Positions 16,261-25,124 of a stretch of DNA of 64,000 nucleotides are shown in pieces. The stretch comes from Faecalibacterium sp. I4-1-79 (lineage in GTDB: Bacteria > Bacillota > Clostridia > Oscillospirales > Ruminococcaceae): contig NZ_CP094467.1 of the NCBI RefSeq assembly GCF_023347235.1, positions 3,100,001 to 3,164,000 on the forward strand. The letters are read 5' to 3'. Position numbers and translations under genes: made by a program. The notes beneath the pieces were generated by a model, which had not been told where the DNA came from, made no database searches, and saw nothing but the letters and a program-made list of their open reading frames with translations. Position 1 is the stretch's first letter. Each line of letters begins with the position of its first letter.

Positions 16261-17889
16261 TGCAAAATTTACCACGCATTTCAAAGCAATTCCAGCCCAT
16301 GCAGAGGATTCCCACGAAAACGCCGACCGTGCAAAAACCGTGCATTGACCGTGCAAACCCCGATTTTTCGGGGTTACATAACAAAAAAGAACGCCAAATC
16401 TTACGATTTGACGTTCAAAATTTGGTGCACCTCGCGCACTCATATCCGAACTTTTCTCCGCTTTCACGGCTTCCCCGAAAGCGACCGTTTCCGTACCTTC
16501 CTTATAATTAAAGGTGATGAGGACCTTATCATCGTAGAGATAGATGGCATTGATGAAGGTGTCCACCAGTGCCTGCCGCTGCTCCGGCTGAGTCATGTCC
16601 AGCTTGCGGAAGCGGAGCAGCCAGAACCGGACGAACTCTTCTTTCATCTTCGGTTTTGCCAGCCGTTCCTCTGCAATGCGGGCTTGCAGTTCTTTCCGCT
16701 GTTCTTCCAGAGCCTCCAACCGCTCTTTCGTGGAACTGGTCAGGATGCCCATCTGGATAGCGTTCAGCATATTGGTGATGCCGACTTCCGTTTCCTTCAA
16801 CTGCTTTTCGTAGATGGGCAAATCCGTGCTTTCCTGGTTTTGCAGTTCCATCACTTTGGCGATGATAGCATTCATGGAAGCGTCATCTTCCACCAGCTTC
16901 ATGGTCTCGTTGACCACCAGATCTTCCAGCCACTGTTTCCGCACGGCCTTTTTATCGCAGGTCTTTTTCTTCTTGGCAGCAGCACACTTGTAGTAGGTAT
17001 ACATTTTCCCGGTGTGGCTGACACCGCTTTCTCCGAACATCAGCGCTCCGCACTTGCCGCAGTATAGCTTGGTAGTGAGCAGATAGCTTTCCTCTGCTTT
17101 ATGACGGGCAGGGGCCTTTTTGTTTTTTGCCAGCTTTTCCTGCACCTTATTGAACAGTTCTTCTGACACGAGAGCCGGAATCGCATTGGGCTGCACCACA
17201 TCCCGCAAGCGCAATTCGCCGATGTACCGGCGATTACTCAGCATCCGCTGAATGGTATTATAGGACATCTCCCCGCCCATCGAATTTTTAATGTTGTGCG
17301 CCTTTAACCAATCCCGCAGATCAGTCATGGTCGCGCCGTCTGCATACTTCTGGAACGTCTGCTCCACATACGGGGCCAGCAGCGGGTCGGGCTGGTAATG
17401 CCGGGTCTCATCGATCATGTAGCCGAACGGAATCGTGCCGCCATTATAAATACCCTTGAGAGCATTCTCGGTCATGCCACGCACGACCTTTTCAGACAGG
17501 TCAGCCGAGTAGTATTCCGCATAGCCCTCCAGAACAGACTCCAGAATGATGCCCTCCGGGCCAGCCGAAATGATTTCCGTAGCCGATACCAGCTTCACAC
17601 CATTGCGTTTCAGCTGGGTCTTGTACCGTGCGCTGTCGTAGCGGTTCCGAGCAAAGCGGTCAAGTTTCCAGACGATGATAACATCAAAGATGCCACGTTC
17701 ACTGTCTTTGATCATCTGTTGGAACTGCGGGCGGTTGTCCGTTTTTGCAGAAACGGCACGATCGATGTAGTGTTTGACCACCGTAAAGCCGTTCTTCTCC
17801 GCATAGGCGGTGCATTCCCGGATCTGACCTTCAATGGATTCTTCACGCTGACTGTCAGTAGAATAGCGGGCATAGATCACGGCGGTCAC
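15856..17889 (-). CDS. Large serine recombinase with an artefactual C-terminal tail
   Basis: A serine integrase/resolvase. The catalytic domain shows VIYARYSTDSQREESIEGQI, with the nucleophile Ser in YSTDSQ, then IIVWKLDRFARNR. A recombinase domain follows near 155-260, and a zinc-ribbon LYCGKCGALM with a later C-x5-C near 280-320, and a coiled coil near 340-420. GTG at 17889 is chosen because GGGAGG lies 8 bases upstream. Family-like sequence ends at about residue 485 (position 16434). The frame then crosses the att remnant and reads antisense to the integrase of element A for about 190 residues before a stop at 15856. Fusion by rearrangement is likely; activity is uncertain. Confidence 0.8.
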   Translation of the reverse strand: MTAVIYARYSTDSQREESIEGQIRECTAYAEKNGFTVVKHYIDRAVSAKTDNRPQFQQMIKDSERGIFDVIIVWKLDRFARNRYDSARYKTQLKRNGVKLVSATEIISAGPEGIILESVLEGYAEYYSADLSEKVVRGMTENALKGIYNGGTIPFGYMIDETRHYQPDPLLAPYVEQTFQKYADGATMTDLRDWLKAHNIKNSMGGEMSYNTIQRMLSNRRYIGELRLRDVVQPNAIPALVSEELFNKVQEKLAKNKKAPARHKAEESYLLTTKLYCGKCGALMFGESGVSHTGKMYTYYKCAAAKKKKTCDKKAVRKQWLEDLVVNETMKLVEDDASMNAIIAKVMELQNQESTDLPIYEKQLKETEVGITNMLNAIQMGILTSSTKERLEALEEQRKELQARIAEERLAKPKMKEEFVRFWLLRFRKLDMTQPEQRQALVDTFINAIYLYDDKVLITFNYKEGTETVAFGEAVKAEKSSDMSARGAPNFERQIVRFGVLFCYVTPKNRGLHGQCTVFARSAFSWESSAWAGIALKCVVNFASGQQSQTELRLYFGVCVLQKFQQSGHGDGRFACGGYSLRAGAFLFSIEPFLKFPAQFYTRGLLDMSVGVHQHIRRGVPCGALNGFHIAAGDHQLIGGTGMPQTVEHNAGEFRVGILPFEELLADQHRLHCQTIG
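16327..16433. other. Right end of element A: arm repeats, hairpin and truncated att copy 2
   Basis: CCGTGCA repeats lie at 16327, 16338 and 16349, spaced 11 bp. The terminator hairpin is at 16389-16416. TGGTGCACCTC (16423-16433), the last 11 bases of tRNA-Lys with CCA, then stops and unrelated sequence of the serine recombinase gene follows. The rest of the 45-bp core is missing, so the junction has been rearranged. Confidence 0.75.
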
Positions 17890-18019
17890 GGCAAGCACCT
17901 CCCATTTATACATCATTGAACGGTGGAGCGTTCTTTCAAAATAGTGTTTCGTATAATGTATATACCACAGTTTTTAACTGAATGCAAGACTTTTTCCCAA
18001 ATAAAAGCCGCCCTCATTC

Positions 18020-19747
18020 TCAGATCGTCCAGTTCTGGCTTGCCGACTGCAGATCCACCATGTGGGTATACAGCCCCTTCCGGGCGTACAGCTCTGCCGG
18101 GCTGCCCTGCTCGGCCACGATACCGCCCGACAGCACCACGATTTTATCCGCACCGGCTACGGTGCGCATCCGGTGGGCGATGATAAGGACGGTTTTGTGT
18201 TTTATGAGCCGCGAAAGAGCCTCCTGAATGGCAGTTTCGTTCTCCACGTCCAGACTGGCGGTGGCCTCGTCCAACAGAATGATGGGCGCATCCTTCAGGA
18301 AGGCGCGGGCAATGGAAATGCGCTGACGCTCGCCGCCGGAAAGAGCACAGCCATTCTCGCCGATGTTCGTGTTCCATTTGTCCGGCAGCTTTTCGGCAAA
18401 TTCCTCGCAGTTTGCCAGCTTTGCCGCCGCAAGGACCTCCTCGTCGGTGGCACCCTTGCGCCCCAGACGAATGTTTTCCAGGATCGTGTTGTCAAACAGC
18501 GTCACATCCTGAAACACGATGGAATACAGGCTCATGAGCTTTTCCGGGTCGATTCGGGAAACCTCCATGCCGCCCACGGTGATGCTGCCCTTCTGGTAGT
18601 CCCAGAACCGTGCTGCCAGCCGGGAAACAGTGGTCTTGCCGCCGCCGGAGGGGCCCACCAGTGCCGTGACCTCGCCCTGCTTTGCGGTAAAGGAGACATC
18701 TCGCAGCACCGTCTCGCCGGAGTTGTAGGCAAAGCCCACATGGTCGAACACGATATCGCAGCCCTGATTGGTCAGCTGCTCGCTGCCGACCTGCAAGGGA
18801 GCGTCCAGAATCTCGTTCATCCGCCCCACATTGGTGCGCATGGCAATGACCGCTGCCAGATTCTGCAACGCGCCCTGCATAGGGTCGTACATCCGGGAAG
18901 CCGCCATCAGGAACAGAAACAGGGTCAGCACGTCGATACTGCCCTGCACCAGCAGCACCGCGCCGGTGAGTGCCACCGACGCAATGCCCAGCTTGAGCAC
19001 CATGCCCGCAGAGGACACGAACAGCGCCGTTTCCAGCTCTGCCGCGATGGACTGCTTTTCCACAGCCCGAATTTTGTCGGAAAGACCGGACAGATACCGT
19101 TGCTCCGCATTGCTGGCTTTCAGGTCGCGGAGGGTCTCGATGTACTCCTGAATGCCGTCCGCACAAGCCATTTTCGCCGCCATGGTCTTGGCCTGCACCT
19201 TGTCCTGCACCCGGTAGCTGCCCATCACGATGGCAGCGGATACCGGGATGACCCACAGGGCTGCCAGCGCCATCCGTCCGTCAAAGGCGAACAGGCTCAG
19301 GGCAATGAGCACGGTAGAGATGAGGGAACCGAACAGACCGGGGATGAAGTGGGAGCAGTCCTTTTCCAACACCTCGCAGTCTGCCATGATGGTGCTGGTC
19401 AGGTCGGCAAGGTCCCGCTTGCCGAAAAAGGACAGGGGTAACTTGCGCAGCCGCTCCGCAAGGGTCAGGCGGCGAGTGCCGCTCTCTTTATAGGTCGTAA
19501 AATAGGTGTCGTTGTACTGGAACCATGTGGTCAGCAAGATCAGCGCAAAGCAGGCCGCACACCCCAGCAGATAAAAGGCGGTTCTCCCGCTCGCGGAGCC
19601 TGCCAGCAGATCTTTTACCAAGAGATACAGCAGTCCGGTGGGCAGCATGAACGCCATGTTTTGGAACGCACAGGCCAGAACGCCCTTTACAAGCCCCTTT
19701 GCGCCCTCCGGGGAGCTGGCCGTGGCGTGTTGAATTTTTTCGATCAT
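18020..19747 (-). CDS. ABC transporter half, fused permease/ATPase (YbtQ/IrtB-like)
   Basis: A 575-residue ABC half-transporter. Six membrane segments occupy residues about 20-300; the nucleotide-binding domain has Walker A GPSGGGKTTVS, signature LSGGERQRISIARAF, Walker B PIILLDEATASLD and an H-loop IAHRM. It pairs with the preceding half, encoded 3 bp upstream. Such inward-facing type IV half-transporters next to AraC/PchR-like regulators import metal-siderophore complexes (YbtPQ, IrtAB), although most relatives are exporters. Start ATG 19747. It is the last gene of the long minus-strand series. Uptake direction is inferred from context only. Confidence 0.85.
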   Translation of the reverse strand: MIEKIQHATASSPEGAKGLVKGVLACAFQNMAFMLPTGLLYLLVKDLLAGSASGRTAFYLLGCAACFALILLTTWFQYNDTYFTTYKESGTRRLTLAERLRKLPLSFFGKRDLADLTSTIMADCEVLEKDCSHFIPGLFGSLISTVLIALSLFAFDGRMALAALWVIPVSAAIVMGSYRVQDKVQAKTMAAKMACADGIQEYIETLRDLKASNAEQRYLSGLSDKIRAVEKQSIAAELETALFVSSAGMVLKLGIASVALTGAVLLVQGSIDVLTLFLFLMAASRMYDPMQGALQNLAAVIAMRTNVGRMNEILDAPLQVGSEQLTNQGCDIVFDHVGFAYNSGETVLRDVSFTAKQGEVTALVGPSGGGKTTVSRLAARFWDYQKGSITVGGMEVSRIDPEKLMSLYSIVFQDVTLFDNTILENIRLGRKGATDEEVLAAAKLANCEEFAEKLPDKWNTNIGENGCALSGGERQRISIARAFLKDAPIILLDEATASLDVENETAIQEALSRLIKHKTVLIIAHRMRTVAGADKIVVLSGGIVAEQGSPAELYARKGLYTHMVDLQSASQNWTI

Positions 19748-19750
19748 CCT

Positions 19751-21520
19751 TTACCCCTCCTTTGCGACCTTCCACTGCACCGAGGCCTGATAATCCTGCC
19801 ACATCCGGGCAAACAGGCCGTTCTGCGCGCACAGTTCGTCCTTTGTGCCAGTCTCCGTAATACGCCCATCCTGCACCACATAGATGCAGTCAGCGTTGGC
19901 TACGGTAGACAGGCGGTGTGCGATCATCAGCACCGTTTTGCCCTTGGCAAGCCGGGCAAAGGCCGCCTGCACCTTAGCTTCATTGTCCGGGTCGGCAAAA
20001 GCGGTGGCCTCGTCCAGGATCAGGATGGGCGCATTTTTCAGCATGGCGCGGGCAATGGCAATGCGCTGCTGCTCGCCGCCGGACAAATACACGCCCTTGG
20101 TGCCGATAACGGTATGGATGCCCGCCGGGAACTTCTCCACGATATCCATGCACTGCGCGGCTTTCAACGCTGCCAGCACCTCGGCTTCGGTGGCCTGCGG
20201 TCTGCCCAGACGGACGTTATCCAGAATGCTGCCCTTGAGCAGGCGGCTGTTCTGGAACACAAAGGAGATGGTATCCATCAGCTCTTCCTTGGGGATATCC
20301 CGCACATCCGCTCCGCCCACCCGGACGCTGCCGCTCTGCACATCAAAGAACCGGCAGACAAGGTTTGCCAGCGTGGATTTTCCGCCGCCGGAAGGGCCTA
20401 CAAAAGCTACGGTCTGTCCCGGCTGAATGTCCAGAGAAACGCCCTTGATGACCTCGGTTTTTCCGTCGTAGCTGAAATGCACATCCTGCAACGTGACAGA
20501 GGAATCCTTCGGGTGCTGCGGAACAGCCTGCACCTGCATGGGCGCCGCCTCCAGCACCGAGTCGATGCGTGCCAGCGCATCCGCTACCACCATCTTGTTC
20601 TCACTCATGTACATTATACGGGTCAAAGTCAGGGAGATCACCGGCGTGATGATGATATAGAACAGCAGGTTCAGCAGAAACTCCGGGGTGACGCCGTGGG
20701 TCGTGAACAGCAGCCCGCCCGCGATCAAAAAGGCGAACACGCCGTTGACGGCGGCGGTATAGAACATCATGGGCAGGCGCAGGTCTTTGGTGTAGGAGAT
20801 GACCCACTTTTCATACTCATCAATGGTGGTCTTGAACTTTTTGAAGGAAAATACCGATTGCCCGAAGGTCTTGACCACCGGGATGCCCCGGACGTATTCC
20901 ACTGCCTCGTTGGACATAGCCTCCAAGGCGTTGCCGTACTGCCGCATTTTTTCAGCCATCCGCTTGCCGGTCATGGTCGTCATAATGAGGAAAGCCAGCA
21001 CCACCGGCGCAAGGCTCAGCAGCCCCAGCCGCCAGTCGAACGCCAGCAGCAAAACCAGCAGCCCCACCGGGGTTGCGATGGCGTTATACTGATCGGGCAG
21101 CTGGTGGGCAAGATAGGTCTCGGCGGCTCCGGTGCTCTCGTGGATGATCTTGCGCAGCTTACCGCTGCCGAAAGTCTCGGCAAAGCCCAGCGGCAGCACC
21201 GCCAGATGCTCCGACACCGCCAGCCGCAGATTGGTCGCCACCCGGAACGCCGACAGGTGGGAGCACATCAGCGCCGCAATGTAAATAAGGTAAGACAGCA
21301 CTGCAAACAACACTGCCATCCAGCCGTAATGGGGGATGTTCACCGCCTGCGCGTAGTCCGGCGCGGCGTTCAGCACATCCCGCAGGATCTTCCAGATGTA
21401 CACAAAGGGCACCAGCGCCACCAGCGCACTGACCGCAGACAGCACCCACGAAGCGTAGGTGAAATATCGGTAGTTCCCGGCGTAGCCCATCAGCCGGGAA
21501 AAGTCCGATCGTTTTTTCAA
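19751..21520 (-). CDS. ABC transporter half, fused permease/ATPase (YbtP/IrtA-like)
   Basis: A 589-residue partner of the gene at 18020. A six-segment membrane domain (residues about 15-300) precedes the ATPase domain with Walker A GPSGGGKSTLANL, signature LSGGEQQRIAIARAM, Walker B PILILDEATAFADPD and AHRLSTV. ATAFADPD, in place of ATSALD, is common in YbtP-type proteins. The start is a TTG at 21520 after a GGATG-like site. It lies 69 bp downstream of a ZinT-like lipoprotein gene. Both halves keep catalytic residues, so a heterodimer is expected. Confidence 0.85.
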   Translation of the reverse strand: MKKRSDFSRLMGYAGNYRYFTYASWVLSAVSALVALVPFVYIWKILRDVLNAAPDYAQAVNIPHYGWMAVLFAVLSYLIYIAALMCSHLSAFRVATNLRLAVSEHLAVLPLGFAETFGSGKLRKIIHESTGAAETYLAHQLPDQYNAIATPVGLLVLLLAFDWRLGLLSLAPVVLAFLIMTTMTGKRMAEKMRQYGNALEAMSNEAVEYVRGIPVVKTFGQSVFSFKKFKTTIDEYEKWVISYTKDLRLPMMFYTAAVNGVFAFLIAGGLLFTTHGVTPEFLLNLLFYIIITPVISLTLTRIMYMSENKMVVADALARIDSVLEAAPMQVQAVPQHPKDSSVTLQDVHFSYDGKTEVIKGVSLDIQPGQTVAFVGPSGGGKSTLANLVCRFFDVQSGSVRVGGADVRDIPKEELMDTISFVFQNSRLLKGSILDNVRLGRPQATEAEVLAALKAAQCMDIVEKFPAGIHTVIGTKGVYLSGGEQQRIAIARAMLKNAPILILDEATAFADPDNEAKVQAAFARLAKGKTVLMIAHRLSTVANADCIYVVQDGRITETGTKDELCAQNGLFARMWQDYQASVQWKVAKEG

Positions 21521-21589
21521 TCAAATCACATCCTTACCGTAATATTGCCATGCGCAACTGCCTGACATGATCGGGTGCACATGTGCCGC

Positions 21590-22345
21590 TTATTCTGCCT
21601 CAGACAAATTTTCTGTGGCGAAAAGTTCAATGACATTTTCCATAGTTGCCTGATCATAGTTCTCTGCGATGGCGGCAGCATTCCAATAAGCATAATTTCC
21701 TTCATACCAGCTCTGCAGGTCGTCGAGATCCTCTGCATAGCGGAATTCCAGATGATACGTCGTTTCCATCGTATCGGGCGCAAAGGCAAAGTAGGTAAAC
21801 TCCCCGGAATCCGCATCCTCGCTCTGGTAGAAGAGGAAGCTGTTTTCATTGTCCACATCCAGTTTCTGGTAGGTGTGTGCAAACACTTCCTGTCCTTGCG
21901 CATCCAAACCGGTGATGGTGTCGCCATTCATCACGAATTTTTCCACGCCGCCCAGAAAATAGCAGTTGAACGCCGTGCTGTCCGGATCTGCTGCATATTT
22001 TTCAATAGCCTCCTCGCCATACGGCTCTGCCATGCACATTCCCAGCAGCATATCCGTAGCCGATTCCGCATTGTCCTCGCCTACCAGCGGAGTCGCAGCG
22101 TCGAGCCACAAATTCCGGTATTCACTCTTTGCCATCTCCGGGAACAGTTCCACATAAGTCCCGCTGATACCAGACAGATAATCCTCCGCATCCATTACCT
22201 GACTTGCGGAAGCCGAAGAAGCCACCGAGGAGGAAACGCTGGATGCCGAAGACGCTGTGCTTGCGCTCTGCTGGCCGCAGCCGACAGCAGACAGCAGGCA
22301 GACCGCAGACAAGGCCACTGCAACAAATTTCTTTTTCATCATCAT
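21590..22345 (-). CDS. Lipoprotein with ZinT-like domain
   Basis: A 251-residue secreted lipoprotein: a Lys-rich start, hydrophobic VALSAVCLLSAVGCG lipobox (Cys near 23), then a Ser/Ala linker to about residue 48. The mature part resembles the ZinT/AdcA C-terminal fold, with an early YLSGISGTYVELFPEM segment and a late TYHLEFRYAEDLDDLQSWY. Typical ZinT metal-binding histidines are largely absent, so metal binding is uncertain. GGAGG precedes the ATG at 22345, and a TTAG-N6-CTTA box lies at 22370-22383. The position between a PchR-like regulator and an ABC pair suggests a role in metal or metallophore capture at the cell surface. Confidence 0.6.
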   Translation of the reverse strand: MMMKKKFVAVALSAVCLLSAVGCGQQSASTASSASSVSSSVASSASASQVMDAEDYLSGISGTYVELFPEMAKSEYRNLWLDAATPLVGEDNAESATDMLLGMCMAEPYGEEAIEKYAADPDSTAFNCYFLGGVEKFVMNGDTITGLDAQGQEVFAHTYQKLDVDNENSFLFYQSEDADSGEFTYFAFAPDTMETTYHLEFRYAEDLDDLQSWYEGNYAYWNAAAIAENYDQATMENVIELFATENLSEAE

Positions 22346-22369
22346 ATGAAAGTACCTCCGGTTTTAAAG

Positions 22370-22383
22370 TAAGTTTGTTCTAA
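22370..22383 (-). promoter_or_regulatory. DtxR/IdeR-like box before the lipoprotein gene
   Basis: On the minus strand TTAG-AACAAA-CTTA, one base from the TTAG-N6-CTAA pattern. It lies between the likely promoter and the ribosome site. Its core resembles the box at 42188-42203 (TTAG-CGCAAA-CTAA). Confidence 0.4.
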
Positions 22384-22418
22384 CCGCTCTGTACTTTAGC
22401 ATATTTTTCGGCCGTGGA

Positions 22419-23396
22419 CTACTCCATTCTGATTTCCCTGCTCCGTTTTGCGAGTCCATTTGCGTGGGTGCGGTACTGCGACGGGGTCGTTCCATATCGT
22501 TTCCGGAAAGCCTCCGAAAACTTGCTGGCGTTGTCATATCCTGCATTCTGTGCGATCTGCGTAATGGGCTTTGCGCTCCGGACAAGCTCTACGGCAGCCT
22601 GTTCCAGACGGTATTCCTTGATATAGTGGTATACTGGCACACCGTAGACCTGTTTGAACATTTTTTGCAGGTGCGAAACCGAGATCCCGTGTTCTTCTGC
22701 CAGCTGCGCAAGGGAGACATACCCCTCCCGGTTTGTCAGAAGGTGATCCCGGAGATGGTGTGCCAGTTCGGTCTGTTCGGTAGAACAGTACAAGTCCGTT
22801 CCTTCCTCCTGCGGAATGCGGCTCAGCAGCATCAACAGCTCCACCACCTTGAGCCGCAGGAACCGGAGATCCATGTAGGGCGCATTTTCGTACAATTCCC
22901 GGAAAACGTGCTCACAGCGGGGTCCTGCCGTACCGAACATGAACCATCGGTTTCCCAGAAGATTCTGCTTTAGTACCGCAAAATCCACCGAAAAGCCCGG
23001 TGCGTTCTTCTCAAGCCAGTTCTGAGCGGCTGCTGGATCAACTTCCAGACACAGCCCTTCGTAACAGCCCAGCGGGAACCGTGACTCTGAACGTGTTCCA
23101 TGCCGTCCGTCGTAGCAGCTGACGGCCATATCCCCCGGCTTTAGCAGAACGCTATCACGCATGGAAAAGCTGGTTTCAAAACGGCCATTGATGCAGAAAT
23201 TGATCTCTATCATACCGATCTGCGTGCGGATTTCCGTATAGGTCTCCATCTCCAGCCGCAGCAGCATGATCCCCACGCCATCAAACAGCCGGTAATAGTG
23301 AATTTCTCCACTTCCGGCCGCATTTTCAAAGCCGCCTGTTTGTCCGGGATTATAGGGAGTGACCCCCGTTTTGTCATGAAAAATGATATCAATCAT
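22419..23396 (-). CDS. AraC-family regulator, PchR/YbtA-like
   Basis: 325 residues. The N-terminal ligand-binding part (residues about 50-170) contains FCINGRFETSFSMRD and LKPGDMAVS, as in PchR-type sensors of siderophores. Two helix-turn-helix motifs near the C-terminus are EHGISVSHLQKMFKQVYG and ITQIAQNAGYDNASKFSEAF, ending in the AraC signature RKRYGTTPSQYR. It probably activates the adjacent lipoprotein/ABC genes when a metallophore is bound. Start ATG 23396; no strong ribosome site. It is co-directional with genes on both sides, with gaps of about 70 and 135 bp. Confidence 0.85.
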   Translation of the reverse strand: MIDIIFHDKTGVTPYNPGQTGGFENAAGSGEIHYYRLFDGVGIMLLRLEMETYTEIRTQIGMIEINFCINGRFETSFSMRDSVLLKPGDMAVSCYDGRHGTRSESRFPLGCYEGLCLEVDPAAAQNWLEKNAPGFSVDFAVLKQNLLGNRWFMFGTAGPRCEHVFRELYENAPYMDLRFLRLKVVELLMLLSRIPQEEGTDLYCSTEQTELAHHLRDHLLTNREGYVSLAQLAEEHGISVSHLQKMFKQVYGVPVYHYIKEYRLEQAAVELVRSAKPITQIAQNAGYDNASKFSEAFRKRYGTTPSQYRTHANGLAKRSREIRME

Positions 23397-23531
23397 ACTG
23401 TTTATTCAATCCGATCTCCACAATCCGTCTTTTGCAGGGCTTGGAATGGCAGCTGTGGTCAACTGGCAGATCTCTGTCTTTCATGTTTTTCCTTTCTTCG
23501 CCCCTTGCATCGCAATTTTCTCAACCATGCG

Positions 23532-23789
23532 CTATCCCAGTGCCACATCCAGTACCATCATCACGCTGAAGCCTACCGCAAAAAACACCGTGCCGACGTT
23601 AGAGTGCTGCCCCTGCGACATTTCCGGGATCAGCTCCTCCACCATCACATACAGCATGGCTCCGGCGGCAAAGCTGAGCAGATAGGACAAAGCGGGCACC
23701 ACAATGTCTGCCGCCAGGATCGTCAGTACTGCCCCGATCGCACCGAGAATGCACCATCGAATCAGCATTTTCGTTTTCTCCGTCTTCAT
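23532..23789 (-). pseudogene. ZIP-family metal transporter, C-terminal remnant
   Basis: An 85-residue frame ending in LSFAAGAMLYVMVEELIPEM and a final transmembrane stretch GTVFFAVGFSVMMVLDVALG. This is the C-terminal half of a ZIP (ZupT-like) divalent-metal transporter; full members are about 250 residues. It keeps the EELIPE metal-site segment but lacks the first membrane helices and the His-rich loop. A GGAGG site precedes the ATG, so a short protein may still be made. I treat it as a remnant, with a small independent membrane protein as the alternative. Confidence 0.55.
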
Positions 23790-23849
23790 CTTTTTTGCCT
23801 CCGATTGCAGTTCATGATTCTGCTTTTCATTTGGGCAATTTCCAACTTC

Positions 23850-24329
23850 TTAGAAAATCAAATGGACAATACCGCCGACAATTGCCGCTCCCGCAACCCA
23901 GATCAGCGCCAGTATGCTTCGCTTTTTCAGCACCTGCCTCCAGGTCTGCACGAACGGCGCATCTTCAAGCCCTGGCAACACCCAAAACTGGCTGTGCCCG
24001 ACCCATAGCTTGTCGATTACAATGCCGTCATAGATATTCATAACCTCAAGAAACAGCAGCGCCTGCCAATAGGCCTCATCAAAGGAGGAAGCCCCATTCC
24101 ACAAACCGATGATCAGCACAAGAGCAGCAAGCATCACGACAAAGAACGGTATCATAAAGCATTTTCGTTTCCGGTTCATCGTATTGCGGTCGATCAGTCC
24201 CAGTTCGATGGCGCGATCCTGCACCTCCTTGGGATAAAAGTACAGTCCATTGACAGCACCGCCGATCACAGCGATTTTTACCATTGCGGTAAACAGCAGA
24301 CAATAAAGCAGCAGTTGCAGTACGATCAT
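23850..24329 (-). CDS. Small membrane protein, paralogue 1 of a four-member family
   Basis: 159 residues and four predicted membrane segments (about 3-25, 58-78, 88-105, 135-157). I do not recognise a named family. Two motifs are shared with the paralogues at 24523, 25125 and 29499: YPKEVQDRAIELGL after the first segment, and NIYDGIVIDKLWVGHS with FWVLPGLED before the last. The Asp-x4-Asp spacing and the Trp are constant or nearly so. ATG at 24329 overlaps the stop of a 50-residue gene by ATGA. Its role is unknown; several copies in one operon suggest hetero-oligomeric subunits or duplicate specificities. Confidence 0.7.
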   Translation of the reverse strand: MIVLQLLLYCLLFTAMVKIAVIGGAVNGLYFYPKEVQDRAIELGLIDRNTMNRKRKCFMIPFFVVMLAALVLIIGLWNGASSFDEAYWQALLFLEVMNIYDGIVIDKLWVGHSQFWVLPGLEDAPFVQTWRQVLKKRSILALIWVAGAAIVGGIVHLIF

Positions 24330-24478
24330 TGTTTTTCTCCTCTCAGTCTGCGTGCGAATCGGGCATCTGGCATCATCGCGGTGTAGCGGATTCCTTGTTT
24401 TCCCTTATGCTGAAGCTGCTGGATATGGGCTTCTGTTGTTTTTCTTTTTTTATGCAGGACTTTTTTTATCACACGCAT
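24326..24478 (-). CDS. Small basic protein (50 aa), translationally coupled
   Basis: A short frame starting at an ATG at 24478 and ending at a TGA that overlaps the next start (ATGA). The product is very basic, with MRVIKKVLHKKRKTTEAH and a C-terminal DARFARRLRGEKQ. A GGGAGG site lies 12 bases upstream. The exact stop-start overlap, as in other gene pairs of this operon, is the main support. I recognise no family; it could be a chance frame. Confidence 0.4.
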   Translation of the reverse strand: MRVIKKVLHKKRKTTEAHIQQLQHKGKQGIRYTAMMPDARFARRLRGEKQ

Positions 24479-24522
24479 AGAAAATCTCTGCCTCCCAAAA
24501 CTATTGCTTCTGTCACACGTCC

Positions 24523-25014
24523 TCAAAGCAGTGCGCAAAGCCACGCTGCCACAGCGGAGGCGGGAATGTAGATCACAAAGTGCCGGATATGTGTTCGCTT
24601 GTTATAGCCGAACATATGCGGACCGACCACGCCCTTCAGCTCCGGATAGAAATGCGGAAAGAAATTGGAGTGACACAGCAGCACCCAGTCAAAGAAAATG
24701 ATGTCGTAGATCTCCATGGCGTAGAGCACGGTGAGAAACCGCACAAAGAAGTCCAGGAAGCCGAAGCCGTTTCTGACGCCGTCCCATACGCTTAGTGCCG
24801 CCGCAGCGAGAAAAAGCAGGATGGCAATGATCTCAATCACCCAGCCGATACTATGTGCGCTGGGAAATCGTTCCTTTGTATCGGGGATTGCGTCCAGATT
24901 TTCCTTTGGTGCGGATGAGAAAAAACGCTTGTCCTGAATGAAACCCACCCCGCCGTATAAAACAAGAAAGTATGCCAGAAATACCATGAGCGTTACAAGA
25001 ACCGTGATTTTCAT
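24523..25014 (-). CDS. Small membrane protein, paralogue 2
   Basis: 163 residues with hydrophobic segments near 3-25, 58-78, 88-108 and 140-162. It carries the family block MEIYDIIFFDWVLLCHSNFF, with Asp-x4-Asp and Trp, then HFYPELKG. The early EVQ-type block is poorly kept and is replaced by SSAPKENLDAIPDTKER. It is the most diverged of the four paralogues. Start ATG 25014. It is co-directional, with a 110-bp gap to the gene upstream. Function unknown. Confidence 0.68.
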   Translation of the reverse strand: MKITVLVTLMVFLAYFLVLYGGVGFIQDKRFFSSAPKENLDAIPDTKERFPSAHSIGWVIEIIAILLFLAAAALSVWDGVRNGFGFLDFFVRFLTVLYAMEIYDIIFFDWVLLCHSNFFPHFYPELKGVVGPHMFGYNKRTHIRHFVIYIPASAVAAWLCALL

Positions 25015-25124
25015 TTCGACTTTACCTTCTCTCCTTCACGTCCGCAAATATGGCAGATCATTGCATTCCCGCGTCGGGGTATTTGATGAGGCCATACAGC
25101 GAGGAGCATCTCCCATGTATTGTT

